A stretch of 64,000 nt of DNA, taken from contig NZ_JACYVZ010000003.1 of assembly GCF_014857925.1 (NCBI RefSeq), forward strand, positions 62,001-126,000, in the 5' to 3' direction. Shown here piece after piece: positions 9,437-19,531 of the stretch. The DNA comes from Cysteiniphilum marinum (GTDB lineage: Bacteria > Pseudomonadota > Gammaproteobacteria > Francisellales > Francisellaceae). The notes under the pieces are model-generated. The model did not search any database. It saw nothing but the letters and a program-made list of their open reading frames with translations, and was not told where the DNA came from. Numbering within the stretch: the first letter of the stretch is position 1; every line of letters begins with the position of its first letter. The translations under genes were made by a program, and so were the position numbers.

Positions 9437-10624
9437 ATGAACTTTTTATCAATAACGGATGTGCCATTAAAGGGCAAAAAAGTCCTGATGCGCGTTGATT
9501 TCAATGTGCCAGTCAAAGATGGCAAAGTGACCAGTTTCGTACGCATTGATGCTGCATTACCAACCATTAAATATGCATTAGACCAAGGTGCCAGTGTGAT
9601 ATTAATGTCACACTTAGGGCGTCCAGAGGAAGGTCAGTATAATGAGGCGTATTCACTTAAACCTGTGGCAGAATGCTTAACACAAAAGCTAGGTCAGTCG
9701 GTAAATCTTATCAAAGACTATCTTTCTGGTGTGAACGTCAATGCCGGTGATGTCGTAATCTGTGAAAATGTGCGCTTTAACAAAGGTGAGAAAAAATCAG
9801 ATGATGCATTATCACAGAGGCTTGCGAGTTTATGTGATGTCTTTGTAATGGATGCCTTTGCAACAGCGCACAGAGCGCAAGCCTCGACTTATGGTGTTGC
9901 TAAATATGCACCAGTTGCTTGTGCGGGACTTCTACTAACTGAAGAGTTAAACGCACTTAAAGCGGTGTTGAAAAGTCCACAAAAGCCATTAGCAGCGATT
10001 GTTGGTGGTTCAAAAGTATCAACCAAATTAACCGTGCTTGAGAACTTAATCGATCAAGTCGACCAATTAATTGTTGGTGGTGGTATTGCTAATACGTTTT
10101 TAGTTGCGGCAGGCTTTAATGTCGGCAAATCATTGATAGAAGCAGACCTTGTTGACACGGCGCGTGCCTTGATCGATAAAGCGCGCGCAAAGGGTGCTGA
10201 TATTCCATTACCTCTTGATGTCCGTGTTGCCAAAAGCTTTAGCGAAGAGGCTAAAGCTGAGATTAAAACCATCGAATCAATTGAACCGGATGATATGATT
10301 TTAGATATTGGTCCTTTGACAGAGGTAAAACTTGCAACAACAATTGCTAAAGCCAAAACCATTTTATGGAATGGTCCAGTAGGTGTATTTGAGTTTTCAG
10401 AGTTTGAGCTAGGGACCAAAGCGATTGCCAAGGCAATTGCTGATTCAGATGCTTTTTCAGTTGCAGGTGGTGGCGATACCATTGCTGCTATTGAGAAGTT
10501 TAATATCAAAGATAAAGTATCGTATATTTCAACGGCAGGGGGTGCCTTTTTAGAGTTTATTGAAGGCAAAACATTACCTGGTGTTGAAGTGTTATGTGAA
10601 CGTGCGCAAGAGGTGAAAGCATGA
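9437..10624 (+). CDS. pgk: phosphoglycerate kinase
   Basis: Transfers phosphate from 1,3-bisphosphoglycerate to ADP. Visible signatures are [40 protein letters not shown] and [14 protein letters not shown] in the N-domain. The nucleotide domain has [22 protein letters not shown], and the C-terminal glycine-rich AGGGDT followed by [10 protein letters not shown]. Length 395 residues, normal for bacteria. The stop codon overlaps the pyk start (ATGA), so the two are translationally coupled. Confidence 0.97.
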   Translation: MNFLSITDVPLKGKKVLMRVDFNVPVKDGKVTSFVRIDAALPTIKYALDQGASVILMSHLGRPEEGQYNEAYSLKPVAECLTQKLGQSVNLIKDYLSGVNVNAGDVVICENVRFNKGEKKSDDALSQRLASLCDVFVMDAFATAHRAQASTYGVAKYAPVACAGLLLTEELNALKAVLKSPQKPLAAIVGGSKVSTKLTVLENLIDQVDQLIVGGGIANTFLVAAGFNVGKSLIEADLVDTARALIDKARAKGADIPLPLDVRVAKSFSEEAKAEIKTIESIEPDDMILDIGPLTEVKLATTIAKAKTILWNGPVGVFEFSEFELGTKAIAKAIADSDAFSVAGGGDTIAAIEKFNIKDKVSYISTAGGAFLEFIEGKTLPGVEVLCERAQEVKA

Positions 10625-12054
10625 GAAGAACGAAAATCTTAGCAACCATAGGACCTGCAAGCGAGTCCAAAGAAGTGCTAAGTAAAATGGTCGATGCCGG
10701 ATTGAATGCGGTGCGTTGCAATTTCTCGCATGGTACGGCAGATGATCACCGTAAACGTGTACAACTGATTCGTGAAGTTGCCAAAGAAAAGGGTGTTTAT
10801 ATTGGTGTATTAGCTGATTTACAAGGTCCTAAAATCCGAGTGGCTAAATTCAAAGATGGCAAAGTGATCTTGAAAAATGGCGATACATTTATTCTAGATG
10901 CTGAAATGGATAAGGCAGCTGGCAATGAAAAGTCAGTAGGTATTGATTACAAAGAGTTACCAAATGATGTTAAAAAAGGTGATGTCTTACTGCTAGATGA
11001 TGGCAAAGTTGTACTAACAGTTGCCAAAGTTGAAGGTGCTAAAGTGCATTGTAAAATCACTGTGGGTGGCAAGCTTTCTAACAATAAAGGTATTAACAAA
11101 AAAGGGGGTGGCTTAACAGCGCCTGCCTTAACAGAAAAAGACAAAGAAGATATTAAAACAGCTGCTGCACTTGAAGTGGATTATGTGGCGGTTTCTTTCC
11201 CGCGCGATGCTAAAGATATGGAGTATGCGCGCAAGTTATTGCTAGAATCAGGCTCAGAAGCAGGCGTTGTTGCTAAGATTGAGCGCACTGAAGCTGTAGC
11301 AAATATAAAAGAGATTATTAAAGCATCCGATGCAATTATGGTTGCGCGTGGTGATTTAGCGGTTGAGATAGGCGATGAGAATGTCCCCGCAGCTCAGAAG
11401 ATGATTATTCGCTTGACGCGTGAGCTTGATAAAGTCGTTATTACCGCAACGCAAATGATGGAGTCAATGATTACAAGCTCAACACCAACACGTGCTGAAG
11501 TGTCCGATGTTGCCAATGCGGTATTAGATGGTACTGATGTGGTTATGTTGTCAGCTGAATCTGCAGCAGGCGACTATCCTGTTGAAACGGTCTCTGCAAT
11601 GTCACGTGTGTGTGAGGCAGCTGAGAATAGCAACTTGGTGCATATCGTCTCTAAAGATAATGTGACGCGCCACCATGATCGTGTTGATGAAGCCGTAGCG
11701 AGTGCTGCTGTTTATTTAGCAAATCATGTTGATGCTAAAGCGATTATCTCATTAACTGAATCAGGCTCTACTGCATTATGGATGTCACGTATTAATACTC
11801 ATTTGCCAATTTATGCATTATCACGTAATCGTATGACTTTGGGTAAAATGACACTTTATCGTGGTGTTGTACCGATTGAGTTTGACTCAACGCGCATGGC
11901 ACGCTTTTATGTGAATCGTGAGGCATCGCTTGAGCTTGAGAAGCGTGGCATTGTTAAGCCGGGTGAATGGATGGTCTTAACCAGTGGTGATCATATGGGT
12001 GTTAATGGTGGTACCAATAAGATTAAGGTTATTCAAGCCGGTAATGTGGTTTAA
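10621..12054 (+). CDS. pyk: pyruvate kinase
   Basis: Last step of glycolysis, converting phosphoenolpyruvate and ADP to pyruvate and ATP. The start [13 protein letters not shown], the substrate segment [19 protein letters not shown], the active-site lysine region [23 protein letters not shown] and [18 protein letters not shown] are all present. The B domain lies near residues 70-168, and the C-terminal regulatory domain includes [10 protein letters not shown]. 477 residues. Overlaps pgk by four bases and is followed 21 bases later by fba. Confidence 0.97.
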   Translation: MRRTKILATIGPASESKEVLSKMVDAGLNAVRCNFSHGTADDHRKRVQLIREVAKEKGVYIGVLADLQGPKIRVAKFKDGKVILKNGDTFILDAEMDKAAGNEKSVGIDYKELPNDVKKGDVLLLDDGKVVLTVAKVEGAKVHCKITVGGKLSNNKGINKKGGGLTAPALTEKDKEDIKTAAALEVDYVAVSFPRDAKDMEYARKLLLESGSEAGVVAKIERTEAVANIKEIIKASDAIMVARGDLAVEIGDENVPAAQKMIIRLTRELDKVVITATQMMESMITSSTPTRAEVSDVANAVLDGTDVVMLSAESAAGDYPVETVSAMSRVCEAAENSNLVHIVSKDNVTRHHDRVDEAVASAAVYLANHVDAKAIISLTESGSTALWMSRINTHLPIYALSRNRMTLGKMTLYRGVVPIEFDSTRMARFYVNREASLELEKRGIVKPGEWMVLTSGDHMGVNGGTNKIKVIQAGNVV

Positions 12055-12075
12055 ATAAAAAATAAGGATAAGAAA

Positions 12076-13140
12076 ATGGCATTAGTATCATTACGTCAAT
12101 TATTGGATCATGCAGCAGAACATCGTTATGGTATTCCTGCATTTAATGTGAATAATTTAGAGCAAATCCGTGCGGTAATGGAAGCCGCAAGCAAAGTTAA
12201 AGCACCGGTTATCTTGCAAGCTTCAGCAGGTGCTAGAAAATATGCAGGAGCACCTTTTATTCGTCACCTTGTATTAGCTGCGATTGAAGAATATCCAGAT
12301 ATTCCAGTATGTATGCATCAAGATCACGGGACATCACCAGATGTTTGCCAACGTTCTATTCAATTAGGCTTTTCATCAGTAATGATGGATGGTTCATTAA
12401 AAGCAGATGGCAAAACACCTGCAGATTATGATTATAACGTTGAGGTTACTAAGCGTACTGCTGAAATGGCGCATGCTTGTGGTGTATCCGTTGAAGGTGA
12501 GCTTGGTTGTTTAGGTTCACTTGAAACAGGGCAAGCCGGTGAAGAAGATGGCGTGGGTGCTGTTGGCACTTTGTCACATGATCAGATGTTAACTGATCCG
12601 GAAGAAGCAGCACAATTTGTCAAAGAAACAAAAGTGGATGCTTTAGCCATTGCAATTGGCACAAGTCACGGTGCGTATAAATTTACCAAACCACCTACAG
12701 GTGATGTTTTAGCGATCTCACGTGTTAAAGAGATTCATGCACGTATTCCAGATACGCATTTGGTAATGCATGGTTCATCTTCAGTGCCACAAGATTGGCT
12801 TAAAGTCATCAATGAGTACGGTGGTGATATGGGTGAGACCTACGGTGTACCTGTTGCTGAAATCGTTGAAGCAATCAAATACGGTGTCAGAAAAGTCAAT
12901 ATTGATACCGATCTACGTATGGCAGCTACTGGAGCGATTCGCAAATTTATGGCAACACATCGCGCGGAATTTGATCCACGTAAGTATAACGTTGTAGCCA
13001 AGGATGCGATGCGTGATATCTGTCAGGCGCGTTATGAAGCTTTTGGTGCGGCGGGTATGGCAGATAAAATCAAGCCAATCTCTTTAGAGAAAATGTATCA
13101 AATGTACCAAACGGGTGAATTAGACCCTCGCGTTAAATAA
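12076..13140 (+). CDS. fba: fructose-bisphosphate aldolase, class II
   Basis: Zn-dependent aldolase that cleaves or forms fructose-1,6-bisphosphate. The zinc-binding signature [13 protein letters not shown] is clear, as are [10 protein letters not shown], the Glu-rich loop [33 protein letters not shown] and [13 protein letters not shown]. At 354 residues it fits the subfamily with the long C-terminus, ending in helices with [14 protein letters not shown]. It closes the glycolytic block. Its stop codon is part of a 9-bp direct repeat flanking the palindromic element downstream. Confidence 0.97.
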   Translation: MALVSLRQLLDHAAEHRYGIPAFNVNNLEQIRAVMEAASKVKAPVILQASAGARKYAGAPFIRHLVLAAIEEYPDIPVCMHQDHGTSPDVCQRSIQLGFSSVMMDGSLKADGKTPADYDYNVEVTKRTAEMAHACGVSVEGELGCLGSLETGQAGEEDGVGAVGTLSHDQMLTDPEEAAQFVKETKVDALAIAIGTSHGAYKFTKPPTGDVLAISRVKEIHARIPDTHLVMHGSSSVPQDWLKVINEYGGDMGETYGVPVAEIVEAIKYGVRKVNIDTDLRMAATGAIRKFMATHRAEFDPRKYNVVAKDAMRDICQARYEAFGAAGMADKIKPISLEKMYQMYQTGELDPRVK

Positions 13141-13323
13141 CTGAAGTTACGCACTTTAAAAAAATATGATTTTATAAACACCCCGTCAGCCTACGGCTGC
13201 CACCCCTCTTGGAAAGAGGGGAATCGGGTGACGGTGATTTTAATTCCCCTCTTTCCAAGAGGGGTGCCGAGCTTGCGAGGCGGGGTGTTGAAATAGCAAA
13301 AGTTCGTAACTCCAGTTAAATAA
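13132..13323. mobile_element. MITE-like palindromic element with 9-bp target duplication
   Basis: A 174-bp non-coding element (13141-13314) lies between two copies of GTTAAATAA, at 13132-13140 and 13315-13323. Its ends are inverted repeats, TGAAGTTACGCACTTT on the left and TGGAGTTACGAACTTT read from the right. Inside are longer inverted arms beginning AACACCCCG at both ends, and each arm contains its own hairpin, CCCCTCTTGGAAAGAGGGG. The left 9-mer contains the fba stop codon. The whole can fold into one large cruciform and may also act as a transcript end for fba. No transposase is encoded, so movement would need one elsewhere. Confidence 0.72.
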
Positions 13324-13346
13324 TAGGGTTATGCACTTTTGCTCAA

Positions 13347-14135
13347 CTACCCCATCTGCTTTTTGTTGACTAAGGATAACGTTTTAGCGAAGTCTTTGGT
13401 CAATGTCTCTATATTTTGATATTTGTCATTACTGAACTTAGACTTTTTAGAAAATACCGTGTAATACGTTTTACTAAAAATCGGTGTCGGATGAATAACA
13501 ATCCCTTCAAGTTTAATATCTTGATCTAAATGTTCTACAACCTCTGGAATGGCGGGGATTAGTTGAACTTTGTTCATAATTAACATTCTTAATGCTTGCT
13601 CAAGTGTGTTATATGTTTGGATGTGCTTAGCATTATATGATTTGGCGAGACAGCTTAATAATTGACTTGAGTAGCTATTATCTTTGACAAGCCCAATCGT
13701 AAGATTAAGTGTGCTGAGATTTGGACATAGATCAAAATATTGTTTTTGATGGTTTTGGTTGGTAATCCAAGTGTAGTTGACATGTGCTGTTGGTGTGTCT
13801 GGATAATAGACATAAGGTTCACGAGCTTTCTTTTTAGAAACCATCAAAGCGCCATCCATTTTGCCATATTTAACAAGCTTCCAACATTGCTTCCATGGCA
13901 TGATATAGATTTGGGTTGTTACATTAAGTCGCTTTAGTACTTGTTTGTTCAACGTCACATCAGAGCCAAGTACAGTATTGTTATGTTTGTAGTCATAAGG
14001 TGGCCAAGGTTCAGCGCAAAGTTTCAGTGTTGAGTGACTTTCTTGTGCTTGGCTTAGCGCTGGCATAGCACAGATAGCAAGCGCGATGATTTTGGTTATT
14101 TGTAGATAGTGTTGAAAGAGCCCTTTACCTTCCAT
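13347..14135 (-). CDS. periplasmic solute-binding protein (SBP_bac_3 family)
   Basis: A secreted binding protein of 262 residues resembling the amino-acid-binding proteins of ABC importers. A hydrophobic signal segment ends near ALSQAQ, followed by the typical opening strand LKLCAEPWPPYDYKHNN, then GSDVTLNKQVLKRLNV and a KMDGALMVSKKKAREPYVYYP segment, where two-state binding proteins contact the ligand. An ATG at 14201 precedes, but the start at 14135 has an AGGAAGG ribosome site and gives a proper signal peptide. No permease or ATPase gene is adjacent, so it may work alone or with a distant transporter. The ligand is unknown. Confidence 0.8.
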   Translation of the reverse strand: MEGKGLFQHYLQITKIIALAICAMPALSQAQESHSTLKLCAEPWPPYDYKHNNTVLGSDVTLNKQVLKRLNVTTQIYIMPWKQCWKLVKYGKMDGALMVSKKKAREPYVYYPDTPTAHVNYTWITNQNHQKQYFDLCPNLSTLNLTIGLVKDNSYSSQLLSCLAKSYNAKHIQTYNTLEQALRMLIMNKVQLIPAIPEVVEHLDQDIKLEGIVIHPTPIFSKTYYTVFSKKSKFSNDKYQNIETLTKDFAKTLSLVNKKQMG

Positions 14136-14228
14136 GTTGTGTTTCCTTCCTGTTGATGTAATTACCGCTTCAACATTAGCACTTATCGTGTTAGAAATCA
14201 TCCATGATCACAGTTTGCTTTTCACAAT

Positions 14229-16247
14229 TTAATTTTGCACGCCATCACAATTGTTGGCAAAGATCGCATTAACGAACTTGTAACCATTTTTAGCATCTTG
14301 ATTAATACTCCAACTCATTGCACCACCAAATTGTGGGTCATTAAAGACACTTGGCGTTTGGTATGCTTTGCATAGCTCACTATAAGCACGATCTTTGTAA
14401 ACACCATTGTAAACAGTAGCAAGTCCTGCTGCGGTTTTATCCGAAGGTTGGCCTGGGACAATTTTAGTATTCTCTGGAATGATTTGCTTTAAGCGCACAA
14501 AGCTATTAACGACAAATTGAGGGTGCATTTGGTTAATATTTGTTGCACTTGCACCATTGCATATCGAGCCAATGCCAAATTGATCAATGCAGTAGTGTCC
14601 TGTGTTGTACTCTTGAACAAAGATATAGTCAAACAATCCAGCAGCGACAGATTTTTCATAAATACGCTGAGTTCCGGTGTTTACAAGATGTACTTCACCA
14701 TTGTCAATTAGATTAAACTGAGGTGCAGCAGTAATGACAAAATCAGCATCAATTTGTTTAATCGCTTGAATTATTGCATAGATATCGGCTTCCATTTTCT
14801 TTTCATCAATGCCGCCTAAATTTTCAAGATCAAAATCAATACCATCAGCACCTAGGGATTTGGCATAGTTAACGATGTTTTGTGCAACAATTGCTGGATC
14901 AGCATCATTCGGTGCAAAGGTATTATGCTCACCACCAACCGATAAGATCACATGCTTTAATTTGCCGCTTTGCTTAGCAAGCTCAATATCTTTTTGCATA
15001 TTATCTTGCCAGTTGCCATCATTTTGCCAATCAGCATAGATATTCCATGGTGAGTGCATGTCAACATTAGTGCCATCAACCACGGCAAAGGCCAATACAA
15101 TTGTGTTATAACCACGCTCAATTGCCTCGCTAATTTTTAGTTGTTGGTTCCAGTTGGTTAGATAACCAACCATTAATGGTTCATCTGCTTTTGCTTGATA
15201 TTGTAATTTGGCATCTCCTTGGATAATACCATCAATAATGCTAATAGGCATTGCACTGTATTTTAGACCATCCATAGTGAAGCTTTCACCTTTGATTTGA
15301 TAGCTACCAATGCTTGGTACTTTAAATGCATTACTGCCTACTTGTAAGTACTGTGCATCTGATTGGTATTGATTGCCACTAGTGCCTGCTATTGATGCCT
15401 TTGGATATGCTATTGGTACTGCACCATTAAAATCAACATCGATATTAACTGTGCTGTAAGGTATTTCTTGAACATCAAAGTGAATATCAAGTGCGTAGTG
15501 CTCTTTGTCTTTGGCATCAATGCTTGATGTACTTAATTGCGCAACGTAGATATGTCCATCTTCAAAGTCAATGATATCATTAACACTAAAGCTATGTTCG
15601 CCTTTGCTTAAGCCAATGGTTGTGCCTGAAAGTGGGATCATATGCAACTTATCACCGATCATTAAAGCAATTTGATGATCATCGGCAATGCCGTGAGTGT
15701 CTCCACTTATCGTCACTTTAAGATCAGCAACAGTGTGACCCGCGCATACTTGCCAAGCACTTGAGGTGCCAGGGACATCATTTGTCCACCAAGTGTTACC
15801 AACTTGCCATATTTGATCTTCGTATAGGACAAAGTCACCTTTGCTATATCCGCCCCAATACCCATCGTCAGCACCCTTGTATGCTTGTGGGTTGGTTGGA
15901 ATGTCTCCCGTACACTGCTCAGGCACTGGTGTTGGTTCAGGTTGTGGGTCAGGCGTTGGTTCAGGATCTGGTGTTGGCTCAGGATCAGGACTTGGTGTGC
16001 CGGTTTCTTGCCAAGCAGATTGCCACCAATGTTCAAATCCGGCAACTCCTGGTTCATTATGTGATTGTGTACACCAAGATCCACCAATACATTCATAGGT
16101 TTTACCATTATTTGTTACGGTATCCCCTGTTTGATAACTTGCAATATTTTCAGGGTAAGTAAAATGTGCACTATGAGCAATACCACTTAATCCGGTACTT
16201 ATAATGCTAGCAATAATGACTTTCGATAAGATTTTCTTATTTTTCAT
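14229..16247 (-). CDS. secreted GH18 chitinase with two chitin-binding modules
   Basis: A secreted chitin hydrolase of about 672 residues. After the signal peptide comes a first carbohydrate-binding module of the CBM5/12 type (YQTGDTVTNNGKTYEC to WWQSAWQ). An acidic Pro-rich linker of repeated PDPEPT units follows, then a second such module with YSKGDFVLYEDQIWQVG. A middle beta-rich region leads to the GH18 barrel, whose catalytic signature DGIDFDLE sits in LGADGIDFDLENLGG; SVGGEHN precedes it. The ATG at 16247 follows a GGAG ribosome site better than the one at 16259. With nagA and the SIS enzyme at 23-25 kb it outlines chitin use. Minus strand, its own unit. Confidence 0.92.
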   Translation of the reverse strand: MKNKKILSKVIIASIISTGLSGIAHSAHFTYPENIASYQTGDTVTNNGKTYECIGGSWCTQSHNEPGVAGFEHWWQSAWQETGTPSPDPEPTPDPEPTPDPQPEPTPVPEQCTGDIPTNPQAYKGADDGYWGGYSKGDFVLYEDQIWQVGNTWWTNDVPGTSSAWQVCAGHTVADLKVTISGDTHGIADDHQIALMIGDKLHMIPLSGTTIGLSKGEHSFSVNDIIDFEDGHIYVAQLSTSSIDAKDKEHYALDIHFDVQEIPYSTVNIDVDFNGAVPIAYPKASIAGTSGNQYQSDAQYLQVGSNAFKVPSIGSYQIKGESFTMDGLKYSAMPISIIDGIIQGDAKLQYQAKADEPLMVGYLTNWNQQLKISEAIERGYNTIVLAFAVVDGTNVDMHSPWNIYADWQNDGNWQDNMQKDIELAKQSGKLKHVILSVGGEHNTFAPNDADPAIVAQNIVNYAKSLGADGIDFDLENLGGIDEKKMEADIYAIIQAIKQIDADFVITAAPQFNLIDNGEVHLVNTGTQRIYEKSVAAGLFDYIFVQEYNTGHYCIDQFGIGSICNGASATNINQMHPQFVVNSFVRLKQIIPENTKIVPGQPSDKTAAGLATVYNGVYKDRAYSELCKAYQTPSVFNDPQFGGAMSWSINQDAKNGYKFVNAIFANNCDGVQN

Positions 16248-16441
16248 ACTTTTCTCCATAGATGGTTAAACTGTTTTGTTTTCGACAGGGAAAGCATAAG
16301 TTAAAAGATGTATTTAGGCGACAAAATGAGCATCAAGCGTTGTTATAAGCATATAAGATATGCTAATGAGAGCTGTGCTGTTGACCAATGATAGGTTAAG
16401 CATAATTAGGCTATGACTATATTTTTGCCCCTTTGATTGTG

Positions 16442-16532
16442 CAAGCGTTGGCTGAGCGTAAGTCGAAGCCTCTATGAAGTGTGATTTTCCCAAGTTTCCC
16501 TTCGACTTACGCTCAGAGAACGGTGGGCGCTT
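16442..16532. repeat. inverted-repeat element (CTGAGCGTAAGTCGAAG type)
   Basis: Two perfect 17-bp arms, CTGAGCGTAAGTCGAAG at 16452-16468 and its complement at 16500-16516, enclose a 31-bp loop; the outer flanks CAAGCG and CGCTTG also pair. The left arm with its flanks (16446-16470) is repeated exactly, in reverse orientation, at 44977-45001. It occupies part of the 413-bp gap between the chitinase and acs, which otherwise holds only presumed divergent promoters and no ORF I can support. Confidence 0.75.
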
Positions 16533-16660
16533 GTGGGTGAATATTTAGTCTTAGCTCATACTATGACAAGAGACATTCTATGCATAAACGTTAGGAAATC
16601 GATGGCTTTTTTGATACTCTTTTTAAGGAGTTAAATTGGAAGGCTAAGGAATCACAGGTC

Positions 16661-18574
16661 ATGTCAAAAGGTTGGTTGACAGAATACGCACAAAGTATCG
16701 AACAAACGCAAAATTTCTGGGCGAAGAAAAGTCAGATTATCGATTGGATAAGTCCGTGGCAAACCGTTAATAGTGGTAGTTTCAAAGAAGGAAATATCAA
16801 ATGGTTTGAAGAAGGTGAGTTAAACGCCTGTTATAACTGTGTTGATCGCCATCTTGAAAAGCATGCCGATAAAGTTGCTTTTTATTGGGAAGGTGATAAC
16901 CCTGAACATAGTAAATCTATAAGCTATCAAACGCTTTATGAAGAGGTGAATCGTTTTGCCAATGTCTTAAAGTCGATTGGTGTTAAAAAAGGTGATGTGG
17001 TCTGTATTTATTTACCGATGATTGTTGAGGCCCCTATTGCCATGTTGGCATGTGCACGTATTGGTGCCATACATTCCGTTATCTTTGGTGGTTTCTCACC
17101 AGTAGCTATTGCTGATAGAGTTAATGATGCTCAATCAAAATTTATCATTACTGCTGATGGTGGTTTTAGAGGTGGCAAAGCCGTGGCACTTAAAGCCAAT
17201 GTCGATGAAGCATTAAAGCAGTGTCCAAGTGTAAAAAAAATATTAGTCGTTAAATATGCCAATAATCCAATCAACTGGAATGATACGCTTGATGTTGATT
17301 ACAAAGTGCTTGTTGATACTGTGCCTGCCATCTGCCGTGTTGAAGTAATGAAGGCTGAAGATCCATTGTTTATCCTGTACACCTCAGGCTCAACAGGTAA
17401 ACCTAAAGGTGTGGTGCATACTACCGCTGGCTACTTGGTTTATGCAGCGACAACGCACAAACATATTTTTGATATTCAGAGTGATGATGTTTATTGGTGT
17501 ACCGCAGATGTTGGCTGGATTACAGGGCATTCCTATGTGGTGTATGGCCCACTTGTTAATGCGACTACGAGCGTGTTATTTGAAGGCGTACCAAGTTATC
17601 CGCAAAAATCACGTTTCTTTGATGTGGTTGATAAGTATAAAGTCAGTATTTTTTATACAGCACCAACGGCAATTCGTGCGCTACAAGCCGAAGGTGATGA
17701 TGCCGTTTTAGCTCAAACCATGCGTGATTCATTACGTATTTTAGGCAGTGTTGGTGAGCCGATTAATCGCGAAGCGTGGCATTGGTATCATGAACAAGTT
17801 GGCAAAGAACAATGTGCTATTGTTGATACGTGGTGGCAAACTGAAACCGGTGGCATTATGATAAGTCCTGATTTTAGTCACAAGCAGAAACCAGGCTCAG
17901 CAATGACGCCATTTTGGGGTGTTGATGTGGCTATTTTAGATAAAACTTCAGCTAAAGAAGTCGAAGGTGCATTAGAAGCACATGATTATGGCGCATTGGT
18001 AATCAAACAACCATGGCCTGGGATGATGCGTAGCTTATGGGGAGATCATGAGCGCTATATGCAAAGCTATTTTAATGTTTATCCGGGATATTATTTCCCA
18101 GGTGACGGTGCTTATCGTGATCAAGATAGCCATTATTGGATCTCTGGGCGTTTAGATGATGTAATTAGTATTGCCGGACATAGAATTGGTACGGCTGAGA
18201 TTGAAAGTGTCATCGACTCACACCCAGCGGTTGCTGAAACTGCGGTTGTTGGTATTCCTGATAGTATCAAAGGTGAGGTGATCTATGCATATATCACCCT
18301 AGAAAAGGGTATTAATCCAGATGACTCACTTAAAAAAGAGATTATTCAATGGGTTAGGAAAACCTATGGACCAATTGCCAGTATTAAGGTAATCCAATGG
18401 GCGGCGATGCTGCCAAAAACAAGATCGGGTAAGATTATGCGCCGCATTTTAAGAAAGATCGCTCATTTTGAAGAGCAACAAATCGGTGATACCTCGACGT
18501 TGGCAGATGAAAGTTGTGTTAAAGATTTAGTGCTACATCGTGTAGACTATCGAAAAACAGAGAATATCTATTAA
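16661..18574 (+). CDS. acs: acetyl-CoA synthetase
   Basis: Activates acetate to acetyl-CoA through acetyl-AMP. The ANL-superfamily motifs are plain: the P-loop-like FILYTSGSTGKPKGVVHTT, TADVGWITGHSYVVYGPL, YTAPTAIRAL, the acetate-pocket segment DTWWQTETGG, FPGDGAYRDQDSHYWISGR, and the C-terminal LPKTRSGKIMRRILRK with the lysine that protein acetylases modify in this family. At 637 residues it lies between typical Acs and PrpE, but the opening and pocket sequences read closer to Acs. It is followed after six bases by the ketoacyl-synthase-like gene, suggesting co-transcription. Together with pta-ackA the cell can use acetate in both directions. Confidence 0.93.
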   Translation: MSKGWLTEYAQSIEQTQNFWAKKSQIIDWISPWQTVNSGSFKEGNIKWFEEGELNACYNCVDRHLEKHADKVAFYWEGDNPEHSKSISYQTLYEEVNRFANVLKSIGVKKGDVVCIYLPMIVEAPIAMLACARIGAIHSVIFGGFSPVAIADRVNDAQSKFIITADGGFRGGKAVALKANVDEALKQCPSVKKILVVKYANNPINWNDTLDVDYKVLVDTVPAICRVEVMKAEDPLFILYTSGSTGKPKGVVHTTAGYLVYAATTHKHIFDIQSDDVYWCTADVGWITGHSYVVYGPLVNATTSVLFEGVPSYPQKSRFFDVVDKYKVSIFYTAPTAIRALQAEGDDAVLAQTMRDSLRILGSVGEPINREAWHWYHEQVGKEQCAIVDTWWQTETGGIMISPDFSHKQKPGSAMTPFWGVDVAILDKTSAKEVEGALEAHDYGALVIKQPWPGMMRSLWGDHERYMQSYFNVYPGYYFPGDGAYRDQDSHYWISGRLDDVISIAGHRIGTAEIESVIDSHPAVAETAVVGIPDSIKGEVIYAYITLEKGINPDDSLKKEIIQWVRKTYGPIASIKVIQWAAMLPKTRSGKIMRRILRKIAHFEEQQIGDTSTLADESCVKDLVLHRVDYRKTENIY

Positions 18575-18580
18575 GAATTT

Positions 18581-19369
18581 ATGACAAGCTTTACTTTTAA
18601 CCTGCGCCATTTTAGTGGTATGGCACCGACACTTAACACGGTAGATGAATGGCAGAAATGGCATGCGTGTAAACAAGACCTGCCAAACTCAGGTGATATT
18701 GCAACGACGCACGTACCTGCTAGCTTAAAGCGTCGCTCAAGCTTAGGTGTTAAGCAAGCACTAGAGGTGGCTTTGGATTGTTTTGCGCAATCTGAAGAAA
18801 ATCTTGCGATTGATTATACGGTGTTTGCCTCACAGCATGGTGAGGGTAGTCGCCTGCAGTCGCTACTTAGGCAGATTGCCCAAAAAGAGCTGTTATCACC
18901 CATGGATTTTTCACAATCGGTGCATAATACCGCATCTGGTCTTTTGTCATTATCTCAGGGGATTAAAACCAATATCAACTCAATTGCTGGCGGCAAAGAT
19001 ACATTTTTTATGGCTGTGATTGAAGCGCTAACTTATTTACAGCTTAATCCGCATTCACAAGTATTACTGGTAATCTATGATGAGCCATTAGCAGAGAGCT
19101 ACAAATCCTATCACTGTGATTATGATCAGCAATATGCCTGTGCTTTTATTATCGATAATTATGTACATACAACAAAAGAGGGTTTTACCTGTCGCTTGAA
19201 CTTATCACCAAGCACTAAAGGCGAAACAAGAAAAGACATATCAACAGAAACTGCTGTGTTTCCACCTGCTCTTGTATTTTTAGCTTGGGTGTGTGATCAA
19301 TTTGATAACAGACTTAAACAAGACGGTGCATTTTGGCAGTTTAATTGGTATAAAAACAATGGTGAGTAG
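18581..19369 (+). CDS. beta-ketoacyl-synthase-like (chain-length-factor type) protein
   Basis: A 262-residue protein that resembles the N-terminal thiolase-fold half of beta-ketoacyl synthases, in the family annotated as chain-length factor or Ketoacyl-synt_2. Recognisable stretches are VPASLKRRSSLGVKQALEVA, VFASQHGEGSR, and SPMDFSQSVHNTASGLLSLSQG. In the last, the position that holds the catalytic cysteine in active synthases is replaced, since HNTASG contains none. Relatives are usually found in aryl-polyene or other polyketide-like clusters, but no such cluster is nearby. It seems to be co-transcribed with acs. Its role here is unknown. Confidence 0.7.
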   Translation: MTSFTFNLRHFSGMAPTLNTVDEWQKWHACKQDLPNSGDIATTHVPASLKRRSSLGVKQALEVALDCFAQSEENLAIDYTVFASQHGEGSRLQSLLRQIAQKELLSPMDFSQSVHNTASGLLSLSQGIKTNINSIAGGKDTFFMAVIEALTYLQLNPHSQVLLVIYDEPLAESYKSYHCDYDQQYACAFIIDNYVHTTKEGFTCRLNLSPSTKGETRKDISTETAVFPPALVFLAWVCDQFDNRLKQDGAFWQFNWYKNNGE

Positions 19370-19450
19370 CATGCAGAAGCAAGCGCTTAAGCAATATTTA
19401 TTGGTAATCATGGATATTCAAGCCGAACCCGAATATGACGATTCACCGTC

Positions 19451-19473
19451 ATTCTCGAACTTGATTCGGGAAT
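19451..19473. repeat. short REP-like hairpin
   Basis: The sequence ATTCTCGAAC followed by TTGATTCGGGAAT forms an imperfect stem, within the context CCGTCATTC...GGAATCC that is common for dispersed REP-type palindromes. It lies in the 162-bp gap between the ketoacyl-synthase-like gene and asd. No T-run follows, so it is not an obvious terminator. Confidence 0.5.
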
Positions 19474-19531
19474 CCAAAAAATACCTGATAATATTTGCAT
19501 AGTTACTTAAAATAAAGTTGGTGAAAGAAAT

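Noticed and set aside
10054-10569. A 171-codon open frame antisense to pgk.
   Set aside because: It mirrors the codon pattern of pgk, is low in complexity (Ala, Ser, Ile), has no ribosome site, and pgk is certain on the other strand.
15761-16162. Open frames antisense to or shifted within the chitinase linker.
   Set aside because: They arise from the repeated Pro-Asp-Glu-Thr linker codons; the chitinase frame has domains and a signal peptide.
19293-19502. A 69-codon frame running past the ketoacyl-synthase-like gene.
   Set aside because: It overlaps that gene out of frame, then reads through a REP-like hairpin, and has no recognisable protein features.
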